Below, in pieces: positions 27,271 through 36,002 of a stretch of DNA of 64,000 nucleotides. Below the pieces are notes generated by a model, which did no database searches, was not told the origin of the DNA, and saw only the letters and a program-made list of their open reading frames with translations. The number at the start of each line of letters is the position of its first letter. Position 1 is the first letter of the stretch. Source of the DNA: JAXMDC01 sp046349035 (GTDB lineage Bacteria; Pseudomonadota; Alphaproteobacteria; Rhizobiales; Kaistiaceae); assembly GCA_046349035.1 (NCBI GenBank), contig JAXMDC010000002.1, forward strand, positions 434,001-498,000, in the 5' to 3' direction. Both the position numbers and the translations under genes were made by a program.

Positions 27271-27984
27271 TCACTTCCCGGCCGCTTGCCCGTGGAACCC
27301 AAACGCCTGCTGCGCATCTGGAACTTTCCGCGTCCAGCTCTCCCATACGAATTGGTAGGAGTAGTCGCACCGGTGGGAGACCTCTAGTCCTCTTCTGATT
27401 GCCACCATCTTCGCCAGCGAGTCCGGCGCGACGTCGTGAAACTGCACTTGCACCGATCTCAGCCGATGGATCGCGCCCGACTCGATCAACCTCTCGAGCA
27501 GCTCGTATTCGCCGCCTTCGATGTTGATCTTGATCAGATCGATTTCGAGCAGGCGGTGTTGGTCGAGGAACGACACGATGTCGACCAACTCGATCTCTTC
27601 TGTCGGTGCGAGACCTCGATCGGGGGAGAAAATGGAGGTGGCGTCGCCGCGAACTTGCACACGCTCCTTACGGGTCCGCCCGGCGAGGCCAAACGGGTAA
27701 ACGGCGATGTCGCCGTTTTTCTCGAGTCGCCGCTGGATGGCCGTGAAGAACGCGTGAACCGGCTCGAAGATCAGGAGGCGGCAAGGCATTCGTGCATAGA
27801 GGTCGGAGGCGAACTGGCCACTATAGCCGCCCAGATCGAGGACCACCGAGTCTCTGGTGAGTGCGTAGTTGAATCGGAGCCCGGCGTCGCCGCCGTCGGC
27901 CATCCAACGACGAAGCTCGAGTTCGCGCTCGGTCGGCAGCATCGTGCTCCTCAGGCGCTTAATTAGTTTCGACAAGTAGCTCAC
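27271..27984 (-). CDS. FkbM family methyltransferase (third copy)
   Basis: A 237-residue SAM-dependent enzyme. SAM motif I is SVVLDLGGYSGQFASDLYA, followed by LIFEPVHAFF and DLIKINIEGGEYELLERL; the last is the conserved FkbM acidic block. An N-terminal basic segment (SKLIKRLRS) may touch the membrane. The sequence is clearly different from the copies at 16384 and 17381, so the three probably methylate different positions or sugars. It is transcribed with its minus-strand neighbours. Confidence 0.82.
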   Translation of the reverse strand: MSYLSKLIKRLRSTMLPTERELELRRWMADGGDAGLRFNYALTRDSVVLDLGGYSGQFASDLYARMPCRLLIFEPVHAFFTAIQRRLEKNGDIAVYPFGLAGRTRKERVQVRGDATSIFSPDRGLAPTEEIELVDIVSFLDQHRLLEIDLIKINIEGGEYELLERLIESGAIHRLRSVQVQFHDVAPDSLAKMVAIRRGLEVSHRCDYSYQFVWESWTRKVPDAQQAFGFHGQAAGK

Positions 27985-28099
27985 GAGCAGTGTCCAGCGA
28001 TCGGAGGTTCGCGCCCGAGGGAGAACATAGTGTAGGAGCCGAGCGCGTCGACCTCAATCCGAGTTGCCACGACGGCGGCGCTTCCCGAGGGCACGTGCG

Positions 28100-29002
28100 T
28101 CAGCCGCCGACCGCAATCCAGTGATCCGGCAAATGGTCTCGGTTGGGCCGCCCGCTCGCAGGGTCGGCGGCGAACCAGCGGTTCGGAGCCGCCACGATGC
28201 CGTTTTCCGGTGACAGCCAGGCGCCCCACCACGAGAAGCTCGAGTTGGCTATGATGTGGTCGCGGGCGAGCGACATGAGGTAAAGGTCGCGCCATGGCAT
28301 CCCCCCGGCGCTGGCAACGGTCACGCGGTCCAGGGGCTGAAGGACCTCGGCGATAAGGGCGCCGGCTACATCGCCCTCGTCGCTGAAAACAAAAATGTCC
28401 AGGGCACCGCGACGCTCGCGCAGCGCCATCAGCGCCTGGTGGTAGTAACGCTGAGTGGCGCACCCGGCATGGACCGCTACCACCCGTGGGCTGTGCGCAT
28501 AGTCGCCGCGGCGAACATGGACCGCCACCGGATTCCGCGCCCCGCGGATGGCTGTGGCCAATGCCGTCACCTCCGCCTCGTGGGGTGGCGGAAACGCGAA
28601 ATCGCTGCGGATCACCTGCTGCCATTCGGCGAAATAGCAGGGCGACTGCCAGTCGCCGACCAGATACGCGGACCGGTCCACCGCCGAGAGTCCCGGCCAG
28701 TACCCAAACCACGGCTCCACCACCCGCGACCCCTGGAACGCCCGCCACAGCCGCTCCGAGGCGCTTCCCCTGACGCGACCGCCCGCCACGCCAATGGTCC
28801 CGGCTGCCCGCGCGGCGGCGATCGCCGGGAATGCGCCCAGTCCGAAATCGCGCGGCGTGCTCTTGGGCGGTACCTTCGTGAACCAGTTTGTATCCAGCAC
28901 CAGCCGCGCGCCAAGGCGCAGCGACAAGGCGCGTCCCGCCGCGTACTGGAACATCTGGTTTCCAAGCCCGCCGCGGATGTCGACGGTCACGGTCTTGGCC
29001 AC
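28100..29002 (-). CDS. Glycosyltransferase family 11 (alpha-1,2-fucosyltransferase type)
   Basis: A GTG start at 29002 with GAGG six bases upstream gives a 300-residue protein beginning MAKTVTVDIRGGLGNQMFQ, the classic GT11 start. The GDP-fucose binding motif VAVHVRRGDY and the C-terminal NSSFSWWGAWL motif are both intact. It transfers L-fucose in alpha-1,2 linkage to a galactose-like acceptor. The open frame upstream of the GTG overlaps the divergent promoter region and is not family-like. It pairs functionally with manC-gmd-fcl. Confidence 0.9.
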   Translation of the reverse strand: MAKTVTVDIRGGLGNQMFQYAAGRALSLRLGARLVLDTNWFTKVPPKSTPRDFGLGAFPAIAAARAAGTIGVAGGRVRGSASERLWRAFQGSRVVEPWFGYWPGLSAVDRSAYLVGDWQSPCYFAEWQQVIRSDFAFPPPHEAEVTALATAIRGARNPVAVHVRRGDYAHSPRVVAVHAGCATQRYYHQALMALRERRGALDIFVFSDEGDVAGALIAEVLQPLDRVTVASAGGMPWRDLYLMSLARDHIIANSSFSWWGAWLSPENGIVAAPNRWFAADPASGRPNRDHLPDHWIAVGG

Positions 29003-29234
29003 GGAGTGCCTCGGTACCAAAGGCGGCCGCCCCGCTTTCGTGCCATTGCACGACCACGCCATGGTCGCCGCAGGTGTAGAGGCTGGCCTTAACGTTTCGC
29101 CGGATCTCAAGTTGCCGAAGCGATACCGAAATTCGTCGCGGTCGCATACCCCCAAAAGGTTCCACCCGTCCGCTAACGTGCATCGGGGCAGCGACGGTGC
29201 ATCGTCGGCGATGTCTGTTGTAGATAACGCTCGC

Positions 29235-29957
29235 ATGAACATCGTCGTCATCAGCCTTGAGCGCTCGACCCGCCGCCGGGAGGCGATGGCCGCCGAGCTG
29301 GCCAAGGCGGGGCTCGCCGCAGAGTGGTTCGCTGCCGTCGATGGCGCCGCTGCCGATGCTCGGTCCGATATTCGCTTCGACCAGCGCCGGTCGGAAAGAG
29401 TCCGGGGGTTAGCGCTCTCGCCAGGCGAACGCGGTGCCGCCGCCAGTCACGTCGCGCTCTGGCGGCGTTGCGTCGACCGGAACGAACCGCTGGTGATCAT
29501 GGAGGACGATATCCTCCTCGGGCCCGGCCTGCCGGCCGCGCTTGGCGCGGTGGCCCAGAGGCTGGATCGCTACGGCTTGATCCGCTTCTTCATGTTCTTT
29601 CCGCGGCGCCATCGCGTCGAAGAAACCATCGGCGAATGGCAGATTGCCCGCTACTGGCGTGGGGGCACCGGCCTCCAGTGCTACGCGATCGCCCCGGCCG
29701 CGGCCGCAGCATTGGTGTCACGGGCCTCGCCGATGATCTTCCCGGTGGACCTTTACCTCGAGCGCTTTTGGGAACACGGAGTCATCCCGTACGCGGTTCA
29801 TCCGTTCGCCGTGGGCATCCGCGACTACGGAGAGTTTCCCTCCGAAATCGGCTACCGCCAAGCGCGACAGCGCCGCCTGGGCACGCGGCTGGTCCGAGAG
29901 ATCTTCCGCGCTCGCGACGACGCGCGGCGCGTGCTCTTCAACGCCGTCCACCGTTAA
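29235..29957 (+). CDS. Glycosyltransferase family 25 (LPS-type)
   Basis: A 240-residue protein beginning MNIVVISLERSTRRREAM, the usual GT25 start. It continues with LSPGERGAAASHVALWRRCV, an acidic DxD-like LVIMEDDILLGPGL and CYAIAPAAAAALV. GT25 enzymes add galactose or glucose to lipooligosaccharide cores. No clear Shine-Dalgarno precedes the ATG, but the family match fixes the start. It is divergent from the GT11 gene across 232 bases. Confidence 0.85.
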   Translation: MNIVVISLERSTRRREAMAAELAKAGLAAEWFAAVDGAAADARSDIRFDQRRSERVRGLALSPGERGAAASHVALWRRCVDRNEPLVIMEDDILLGPGLPAALGAVAQRLDRYGLIRFFMFFPRRHRVEETIGEWQIARYWRGGTGLQCYAIAPAAAAALVSRASPMIFPVDLYLERFWEHGVIPYAVHPFAVGIRDYGEFPSEIGYRQARQRRLGTRLVREIFRARDDARRVLFNAVHR

Positions 29958-29974
29958 ACGCCAGCGGGAAAGCG

Positions 29975-30730
29975 CTAGCCCTTTCTTCTGAAGGTGCGTT
30001 CGATCCGGGCAGCGAGCCGCACCGCGGCGCCGCGGAACCCGGCCTTCCGGTTGAGCCATCCATAGCGCCGGCTTCCCAGCCGGGGTATCAGACCGACCCC
30101 GAAGCCGTAGCCGTAGTCGCCATTGGCATCGCCGTTCCAAGCGACCGGAACGCCGCCGGCTCGGTCGGCCTCGGCGCCAATTGCCGCCAGCTCCCGCCGA
30201 TCGCTGAAGCGAGCCTCCGGAAAGTTGCGGGCCACGAAGTCGCGTTTGTCGGTGCCCTGCGTCAGATCGTGAACGAAGACGTGATCGGTCTGGCCAGCAC
30301 CGAGCAATGCGGTTGCGAGGCGGATGCTGCGGAAACCTTTTGGCCCGTCGATGAAGATGGCGTCCCCGCGCTGCACCAGCTGCGGCATCAACTCGCGCGA
30401 GTCGCCGAACAGCAGACGCACATTGTCCCGCCCTCGCAGCCGCTCTGCCGCGATCGGTGCGTGCGGGGATGTCTCCTCAAGCTCGATGCTGACGATCTCG
30501 GTGTCCGGCAGCATCAGCGAGAACAACAATGTGCTCTGCGCACGGGCCCGGCCGGACTCGACTATGCGGTGGACCCCGCGGCCATCGATGCAGCCGACGA
30601 GAAAGAGCGCCTCCGAGTAGAGGATGCCTTGCTCCTCGTGGGGCACGCGCCGGGCAATCTCGACCATGCGCGGCAGCAGAGCCCGCATCCGCTCCGCGAT
30701 ACGCGGATACTCCAGCGCCTCATCCGTCAT
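29975..30730 (-). CDS. Class I SAM-dependent methyltransferase-like protein
   Basis: A 251-residue protein. IVESGRARAQSTLLFSLML is a SAM-motif-I-like segment, followed by IVSIELEE, NVRLLFGDSRELM and DAIFIDGPKGFRS, an order typical of methyltransferase-24 or cephalosporin-hydroxylase-type folds. The C-terminus (AARIERTFRRKG) is basic. It is convergent with the GT25 gene and separated from it by 17 bases. A role in glycan methylation or hydroxylation is inferred from location. Confidence 0.65.
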   Translation of the reverse strand: MTDEALEYPRIAERMRALLPRMVEIARRVPHEEQGILYSEALFLVGCIDGRGVHRIVESGRARAQSTLLFSLMLPDTEIVSIELEETSPHAPIAAERLRGRDNVRLLFGDSRELMPQLVQRGDAIFIDGPKGFRSIRLATALLGAGQTDHVFVHDLTQGTDKRDFVARNFPEARFSDRRELAAIGAEADRAGGVPVAWNGDANGDYGYGFGVGLIPRLGSRRYGWLNRKAGFRGAAVRLAARIERTFRRKG

Positions 30731-30834
30731 CGAAAAACCCGGCCCCCGCCGACGGCCGCTCTCGGCCGAAGCGGGGTGAGAAAGCCCGCCACCGACCCGG
30801 TCGTCAAGGCCCTTGCCCGAGGACCGCCCACCGA

Positions 30835-32040
30835 TCAGCCGCTGGAGACCAGCCGGTCGAGGATTGCCGCGATCCGCTCTCCGAACCCCGCCATGCGGAA
30901 GTGGGAAAGGGCCCGTTCCTTGGCTCGCTGCCCGATCGACCCGCGGAGTTGCCCGTCAGCGGCGAGCCCGGCGATAGCCGCGGCCAGCGCATCCGCGTTG
31001 CCCGGCGGCACCACGAGGCCGAAGCCGTCGTCTGGGATGGCATCGCGCGTGCCTTCGACCTGCGTCGCGACCACTGGCTTCCCCGCCGCCATCCCCTCAA
31101 TCATGGCGAAGGCGAGCCCCTCGCGGGTGGCGCAGTGCACGACGATGTCGACGCTGGCAAGCAAGGACCCGACATCGCCGATCTGGCCGAGATAGCAGAT
31201 CTCGTCGCTGAGGTTGAGGCGCGCCGCGTCCGCCTCCATGGCGCGCCGGTAGTCCATGTCCGCCGCCCCGGCGAAGAACACGCGAAACGGGCCGATCGCC
31301 TGCGCGGCCTTCGCCCTCCCCAGCGCCGCCAATAACAGCCGTTGGTTCTTTCGCTCGCAGAGCTTGCCGATATTGCCGATGGCCAGCACGCCGGCGGGGA
31401 TGCCGAGAGCCGCACGGCCTGCTTCGCGGTCGGTCCCGGACCCGAACTGCCGCTCCGGCAAGCCGTAGAAGACGACCCCGGTCTTGTCGAACGCCTCGGG
31501 CAGCCCCCGCAGGGCTTCTCGTCCTTCGCTGGAGCAGGCGACGATCGCGTCGAGGCGATGCACCAGGTGCTTGCGGGCCTTCGCAGCGGCATAAGCGCCG
31601 TGCAGGTGGACCAGCGAGCGGCAGCGCAGCGCGCGCGCCGCGAGGACCGCATGGGCCGACCAGGGGAACTCGTTGGCATAGACGCAAGCGATCCGCATCG
31701 GCGACAGGGCCGGCAGCCATTGGCGCGCGATCGCGGAGCGAAGGCGCCACGGTCCGAAGAGCTTGCGCCAGGCGGGAAAGGGCAGCGTGACGTGCGGGAC
31801 CCTGCGGGCGTCGAGTTCGTCGACCAGCCAGCCCGGCTCGGCCACCGCCACCACCGGGCGATGACGAGACGGCAGAGTGTCGATGACGTTGAGCAGCGAC
31901 TGTTTGGAGCCGCCAAAATTGGACGTGCCCTGCAGAAACAGGACGTGCCCTGCAGATCCCCCGGGCTCGACAGAGGGTTTGCCCTCGACCATCCTGGTTC
32001 GGAAACTCGCGCCACCCGTGGCTAGCTTCCCGCGCATCAT
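30835..32040 (-). CDS. Glycosyltransferase family 4 (first of a coupled pair)
   Basis: A 401-residue GT-B enzyme. FLQGTSNFGGSKQSLLNVI is the N-terminal acceptor domain start, AIGNIGKLCERKNQRLLLAAL marks the linker, and CATREGLAFAMIEGMAAGKPVV is the conserved GT4 E-x7-E donor motif. The ATG at 32040 overlaps the TAA of the upstream GT4 gene by one base, so the two are translationally coupled. Both probably extend the same glycan. Confidence 0.87.
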   Translation of the reverse strand: MMRGKLATGGASFRTRMVEGKPSVEPGGSAGHVLFLQGTSNFGGSKQSLLNVIDTLPSRHRPVVAVAEPGWLVDELDARRVPHVTLPFPAWRKLFGPWRLRSAIARQWLPALSPMRIACVYANEFPWSAHAVLAARALRCRSLVHLHGAYAAAKARKHLVHRLDAIVACSSEGREALRGLPEAFDKTGVVFYGLPERQFGSGTDREAGRAALGIPAGVLAIGNIGKLCERKNQRLLLAALGRAKAAQAIGPFRVFFAGAADMDYRRAMEADAARLNLSDEICYLGQIGDVGSLLASVDIVVHCATREGLAFAMIEGMAAGKPVVATQVEGTRDAIPDDGFGLVVPPGNADALAAAIAGLAADGQLRGSIGQRAKERALSHFRMAGFGERIAAILDRLVSSG

Positions 32041-33074
32041 TACAGCAATCGCTTGATCGCCGCGACATGATCGGCGACGGTCAACCCCTTCCGCTCGCCG
32101 AAGCCGCCGTCGAGTCTGGCTGGCCGGTCGAGCGCCGCAAGCACCGCTGCGCGCACCGTTTCCACCGTCAGGTCGGGCAACAGCCGCGCCTCCTCGCCGT
32201 CGAGAATCTCGGCAACTCCAGCACTCGAGGGCACAATCACCGGCGTCCCGCATTGCAGCGACTCGGCGATGACCAGACCGAACGGCTCGTAGCGCGTCGG
32301 AAGGATCGTGCAGTCGGCCGCTCCGTAGAGGCGCGCCATCTCCGTCACGTAACCCAGGTATCGGATGTGCGTCGCCGCGGGCCCCTCGGGCGGTCGACCG
32401 GCGACTGCAAGCCGTGCCGGAGTGTCGCCGAGGGAGGCAAAGGCAGCGGCGGCGATATCGAGCCCTTTGCGATAATGGCCGGTCGAGGGGAAGAGGAAGT
32501 ATCGAAGGTCTGCCTCGAAGCCGTAGCGGACTCGCGCCGCTGATCGTTCGGGGCCGGTCAATGGCCGGAACCGAGCCGTATCGACCGGCGGGTAGATCGT
32601 CGCAAGCCGATCACGTGGCACGCCATAGTGCCGCTCGATCTCGCCAGCCACCATCCGTGAGTGCGTCACGATCCGCGGCGCACGCAGGAACGTCCGACGC
32701 TCGTTGGCCAGCATCACCCGATCCTTCAACCGCGCCCTCAGGCCGAGCGCTTCGAGATAGCCGATATGCGTACCGCCGATGTGGAGGTGCTGGCCCCCGA
32801 CATTGGTGAGTGAGACGACGCGGTCGGCGCGGTCGACAAGCCGGAGGCGCTCGATCGCTGCGGCGAAAGCGAGCGGGGCGAGCAGCCGTGGGACGGGGAG
32901 GGGGCGGACGAGGCGCGTCTTCGCCCGGCACTCCGCTGCGACAGTGGGGTCAACGCGTTGCGCGTAGATCTCGACCTCGTCACCAGCTTCGGCGAGGCCC
33001 CGCGCGAGGTCGGCGACGTACCGCTCCTTGCCGCCGCCCCGTACCAGCGAGTGATAAACGAGCGCGATCTTCAC
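32040..33074 (-). CDS. Glycosyltransferase family 4 (second of the pair)
   Basis: A GTG at 33074 follows GGAGG six bases upstream and starts VKIALVYHSLVRGGGKERYV, the typical GT4 glycine-rich start. FLFPSTGHYRKGLDIAAAAF and YEPFGLVIAESLQCGTPVI are the donor-domain motifs. The 344-residue product probably acts at the inner membrane. It is the upstream member of the GT4 pair and the last glycan gene before the phage lysis cassette on the opposite strand. Confidence 0.87.
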   Translation of the reverse strand: MKIALVYHSLVRGGGKERYVADLARGLAEAGDEVEIYAQRVDPTVAAECRAKTRLVRPLPVPRLLAPLAFAAAIERLRLVDRADRVVSLTNVGGQHLHIGGTHIGYLEALGLRARLKDRVMLANERRTFLRAPRIVTHSRMVAGEIERHYGVPRDRLATIYPPVDTARFRPLTGPERSAARVRYGFEADLRYFLFPSTGHYRKGLDIAAAAFASLGDTPARLAVAGRPPEGPAATHIRYLGYVTEMARLYGAADCTILPTRYEPFGLVIAESLQCGTPVIVPSSAGVAEILDGEEARLLPDLTVETVRAAVLAALDRPARLDGGFGERKGLTVADHVAAIKRLL

Positions 33075-33241
33075 GCGGATCCTCCGCCCCTGAGCCAGGC
33101 GCAGCCGGCATCGCGCCGCCCAACCATGTCTCAACCCGCCGCTTGTCGCAAAGGCTGAACCTCCGGTCCAGCCGCGGCGCACCGCGCGCACCGCGGCCTC
33201 TCGAACTGCGCTCTCTCCCAACAACCTCAGGAACGACGTCC

Positions 33242-34261
33242 ATGAACTTCATCGGTACCGCCGCGCGCCTCGCGCCCGGCGACTTCTCCGCTGCGCTCGC
33301 TCTCATGCCCGGCGTCGAAGCGGCAGCACTCCGCGCTGTTATCGCGGTGGAGACCGGCGGCTCGGGCTTCGACCGGCGCGGCCGTCCCTCCGTTCTTTTC
33401 GAGCGCCACCTGTTCTGGGCAGCCCTCGGGCCCGGTGCGAAGCGCGACCGCGCCGCCGCAGAGGGGCTCGCCTATGCGCGCTGGGGCGAGCGGCCCTATC
33501 CGCGTTCGTCCGACGGCGTCTACGACGAAATCGGCCGCGCGGCGGCGATCGACGAGGACGCGGCGCTCCGCTCGACATCCTGGGGGCTGGGCCAGATCCT
33601 CGGGCGAGAGCACGACGAGGCCGGCTATCCCAATGCCCGAGCCATGGTCGAAGCCTTCATGGCGGGCGAGGGCGCGCAACTCGCCGGCATGGTCCGGCTG
33701 ATCAAGGCGCGTCGCCTTGATGGCGCACTGCGCGACCACCGCTGGGCCGACTTCGCCCGGGCGTATAATGGCGCCGGCTTCAGGAAGAACCGCTACGACG
33801 AGAAGCTCGCTGCCGCCTACCGCCGCTTTCTCGCCGGTGGAGCGGACGCGGGCCCGCCGCTCCCAGAGCCCGATCCCGCCGTCGCCCAGGCGCAGGCGAT
33901 GCTGCATCGGCTCCGACTTTACGACGGCGCGATCGACGGCGTCGCCGGCCCCGTCACCCAAGCCGCCATCCTGGCCTTCCAGCTTAGCCGGCCTTTCCTC
34001 ATCGCCGACGGTGTCCTCGGCCCCAAGACGCGCGCCGCCCTCGGGGCCGCCGCCAGCCTCTCGGGAGCCGCATCGCCCGTAACCCCGCGCCCGCCGGCTG
34101 GCCGTGTTGCCCCCGGGGGCGCCGGCGCCGGCAGCGTCATCGCCGGCCTCGGCGCCGCCAGCCTTAGCGGCAGCTTCTGGGTGGGCATCGCCGTGGCTGC
34201 GGCCATCGCCGCCGCTTTGTTCGTGCTGCCGCGCCTCCGGCGCAAGGCACCCTCCGTCTGA
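33242..34261 (+). CDS. Phage-type endolysin: N-acetylmuramidase with peptidoglycan-binding domain
   Basis: A 339-residue protein. Residues about 20-200 match the phage N-acetylmuramidase (DUF3380) type. They include AVIAVETGGSGFDRRGRP with a catalytic-type Glu in VET, LFERHLFW, STSWGLGQILG and FARAYNGAGF. Residues about 210-270 form a PG_binding_1 repeat (YDGAIDGVAGPVTQAAILAFQ). A C-terminal membrane helix (about 310-330) ends in basic residues, so it may be membrane-tethered. It opens a four-gene lysis cassette. An AGGA site precedes the ATG. Confidence 0.85.
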   Translation: MNFIGTAARLAPGDFSAALALMPGVEAAALRAVIAVETGGSGFDRRGRPSVLFERHLFWAALGPGAKRDRAAAEGLAYARWGERPYPRSSDGVYDEIGRAAAIDEDAALRSTSWGLGQILGREHDEAGYPNARAMVEAFMAGEGAQLAGMVRLIKARRLDGALRDHRWADFARAYNGAGFRKNRYDEKLAAAYRRFLAGGADAGPPLPEPDPAVAQAQAMLHRLRLYDGAIDGVAGPVTQAAILAFQLSRPFLIADGVLGPKTRAALGAAASLSGAASPVTPRPPAGRVAPGGAGAGSVIAGLGAASLSGSFWVGIAVAAAIAAALFVLPRLRRKAPSV

Positions 34262-34298
34262 TCCACCCGCCCCACAACCTGCGAAAGGAAATCACCTC

Positions 34299-34565
34299 AT
34301 GTTTCACCACATCCTCGTCCTCTCTCTCGTCGCCATCGCCTTCCTCCTTGCCCTGAATGTCGCGCCAAAGGGTTGGCGGACCGCGCTTTTCAACGCCCTT
34401 GCCGGCATACCGGTGGTCGGCGCCGTGATTGCCGACGCGCTCGGCGGCTTCGACTGGACCCGCGTCCTCGACGGCAAAGCCGCCTCCTGGGCCGGCCTCG
34501 CGGTCATCGTCCTCAACGTCGCGCTCCGCGCTATGACGACGACGCCAATCGGCAAGGAGGACTAA
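34299..34565 (+). CDS. Small phage holin-like membrane protein
   Basis: An 88-residue protein with two hydrophobic segments (about 4-21 and 64-80) around a central amphipathic part (AGIPVVGAVIADALGGFDW). An AAGGA site lies nine bases upstream. It sits 37 bases after the endolysin gene and four bases before the next membrane protein, the usual place for a holin or holin partner. The family is not recognised with certainty. Confidence 0.6.
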   Translation: MFHHILVLSLVAIAFLLALNVAPKGWRTALFNALAGIPVVGAVIADALGGFDWTRVLDGKAASWAGLAVIVLNVALRAMTTTPIGKED

Positions 34566-34569
34566 GCCG

Positions 34570-35001
34570 ATGCTCGGGTTCCTTGCCTCGCTCCTCGGCG
34601 GACCGCTGGTGAGCGGCGTTCTTGACGCCTACAAGGCGCGCCTCGCCGCCGCCAACTCCGCCGAAGCCCACGCCGTCGACCTCGCCAAGGCCGAGGTCGC
34701 CGCGGCAATCGCCGCCCGCGCCAACGCCAAGGAGATCCGCCTCGCCACCTCCGGCTTCTTCGAGGTGCGAGCCCTGTTCTTCCTGATCGGCTTCGGCTTT
34801 GCCCTGCACACCTTCGCGGTCTGCTGCGGGACGACGCTGGCGCCGCTCCTCGACCGGTCGTCGTGGCTGCTGCACATCCCGGCGCTGCCCACGCCGCTCG
34901 ACGCCTACGAGGGCCAGGTCATCGCCTTCTTCTTCGGCTCGGCCGTCGCCATGACCGGTGTCCAGGCCATCGCCGCCGCCCTCGCCCGGAGGACTCTATG
35001 A
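34570..35001 (+). CDS. Holin-like membrane protein of the lysis cassette (3-TM type)
   Basis: A 143-residue protein. The Ala-rich amphipathic helix (about 20-55) is followed by hydrophobic segments about 68-92 and 116-138, and a short N-terminal hydrophobic part is also present. Its shape resembles the three-TM holins found in alphaproteobacterial prophages and gene transfer agents, though I cannot confirm the family. Its stop overlaps the next start (ATGA). Confidence 0.6.
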   Translation: MLGFLASLLGGPLVSGVLDAYKARLAAANSAEAHAVDLAKAEVAAAIAARANAKEIRLATSGFFEVRALFFLIGFGFALHTFAVCCGTTLAPLLDRSSWLLHIPALPTPLDAYEGQVIAFFFGSAVAMTGVQAIAAALARRTL

Positions 35002-35246
35002 ACGCCAACGAGATCGAAGCCATCGTCAAATCGACCGTGCACGAGACGCTGATGGCGCTCGGCGTCGATGTCGAGAACCCGATGCAGGTGCAGCGCGATT
35101 TCGCCGCCCTTCGCACTTGGCGGACCAGTTTGGAAACGGTGCGCAAGCAAGGCCTTATCGTTGCCGTCGGCATCCTGGTCGCCGGCTTCATGGGCCTCGT
35201 CTGGGTGGCGATCCACGGCGGGACGCCGCCGCCCAGCCACCAGTGA
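34998..35246 (+). CDS. Small phage membrane protein (one TM)
   Basis: An 82-residue protein. An N-terminal acidic helical part (NEIEAIVKSTVHETLMALGVD) is followed by one membrane helix (about 53-73) and a short Pro/His tail. It overlaps the preceding gene by four bases and is followed by a terminator, so it closes the lysis cassette. It could be a spanin-like or regulatory component; it has no signal peptide or lipobox. Confidence 0.6.
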   Translation: MNANEIEAIVKSTVHETLMALGVDVENPMQVQRDFAALRTWRTSLETVRKQGLIVAVGILVAGFMGLVWVAIHGGTPPPSHQ

Positions 35247-35270
35247 AGCGCGGCACGCGCGCAAAAAGCA

Positions 35271-35303
35271 AAATGCCGGCGGCCATCGGCCGTCGGCATT
35301 TTT
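35271..35303 (+). terminator. Rho-independent terminator of the lysis cassette
   Basis: A long stem (about 14 bp with one mismatch: AAATGCCG... with ...CGGCATTT) around an ATC loop is followed directly by a T-run. It lies 24 bases after the last cassette gene. Confidence 0.85.
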
Positions 35304-35353
35304 GAGACGAGGCGCCGTCGCCGGGCAGGCGGCGGCGTTATCCTGAGTTCAGC

Positions 35354-35839
35354 TTACTGGATCGCCGTCAGGGCAGTGGCGACCAGGGCGCCGTCGACCG
35401 CATTGTACTGCGCGACGACCGCCTCGCCGACCTGGAAGATGTCGAAGCCATCGCCCTCGAGGGCCAGAGGGAGGTGGCTGTCGAGAACCATCAAGCGGTC
35501 CTCGTTGCTGATGAAGGTGATGAGACCGATGACCGACTGCTGGGCGGGCATGACGGCGGCCTCTTCCTTCATCGACTCTTCCTTGACGATCGCGCCGGTT
35601 GCCATCGGCTCCAGGATCGCGGTGACGACATCGCCCTCAATGATAAGTGCGATTTCGTCGCCGAGACGGAGCGACAGGCCGGCGAGATCGCCGTCCAGCT
35701 GGACCAGCTGGTTGTCGACGAGAAGCTGATTCGACTCGGTGTCGATGAACGTGACCCGTCCGGTCATGGTCTCCGCGGCCTCGGCGAAAGCGGTAGCAGT
35801 GACGAGCGCGAAGACGGTCCGGGCGATCAGCTTCAACAT
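35354..35839 (-). CDS. Exported protein with two tandem beta-type repeats
   Basis: A 161-residue exported protein with an AAGGAG site nine bases upstream. After a signal peptide (cleavage near AEAAET) two similar modules follow. One starts TMTGRVTFIDTESNQLLVDN (about 24-76) and the other SVIGLITFISNEDRLMVLDS (about 102-155). Each ends in V-V/L-A-T/I-L type strands, and an acidic Met/Glu linker separates them. The modules resemble small OB-like or DUF1344-type domains. Function unknown. It is convergent with the lysis cassette. Confidence 0.6.
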   Translation of the reverse strand: MLKLIARTVFALVTATAFAEAAETMTGRVTFIDTESNQLLVDNQLVQLDGDLAGLSLRLGDEIALIIEGDVVTAILEPMATGAIVKEESMKEEAAVMPAQQSVIGLITFISNEDRLMVLDSHLPLALEGDGFDIFQVGEAVVAQYNAVDGALVATALTAIQ

Positions 35840-36002
35840 GGTACGAGACTCCTTGAACTAGCCCATCGCCGATGGCCTCATCGGCGAGCCCGGCTTCCTG
35901 CCGGGACGCCGACAAGTTGAAGCATTAGTCTTAATGTTGCGTGAGGTGATTTGGTTAAGGCGGGGTAAAGTGCGGGGGCGGGCGTTGGCCTCGGCGCGAC
36001 CC

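Noticed and set aside
14475..35246. Complete prophage
   Set aside because: Only a tail-fibre-like gene and a lysis cassette are seen; no integrase, portal, terminase or capsid genes occur in this stretch.
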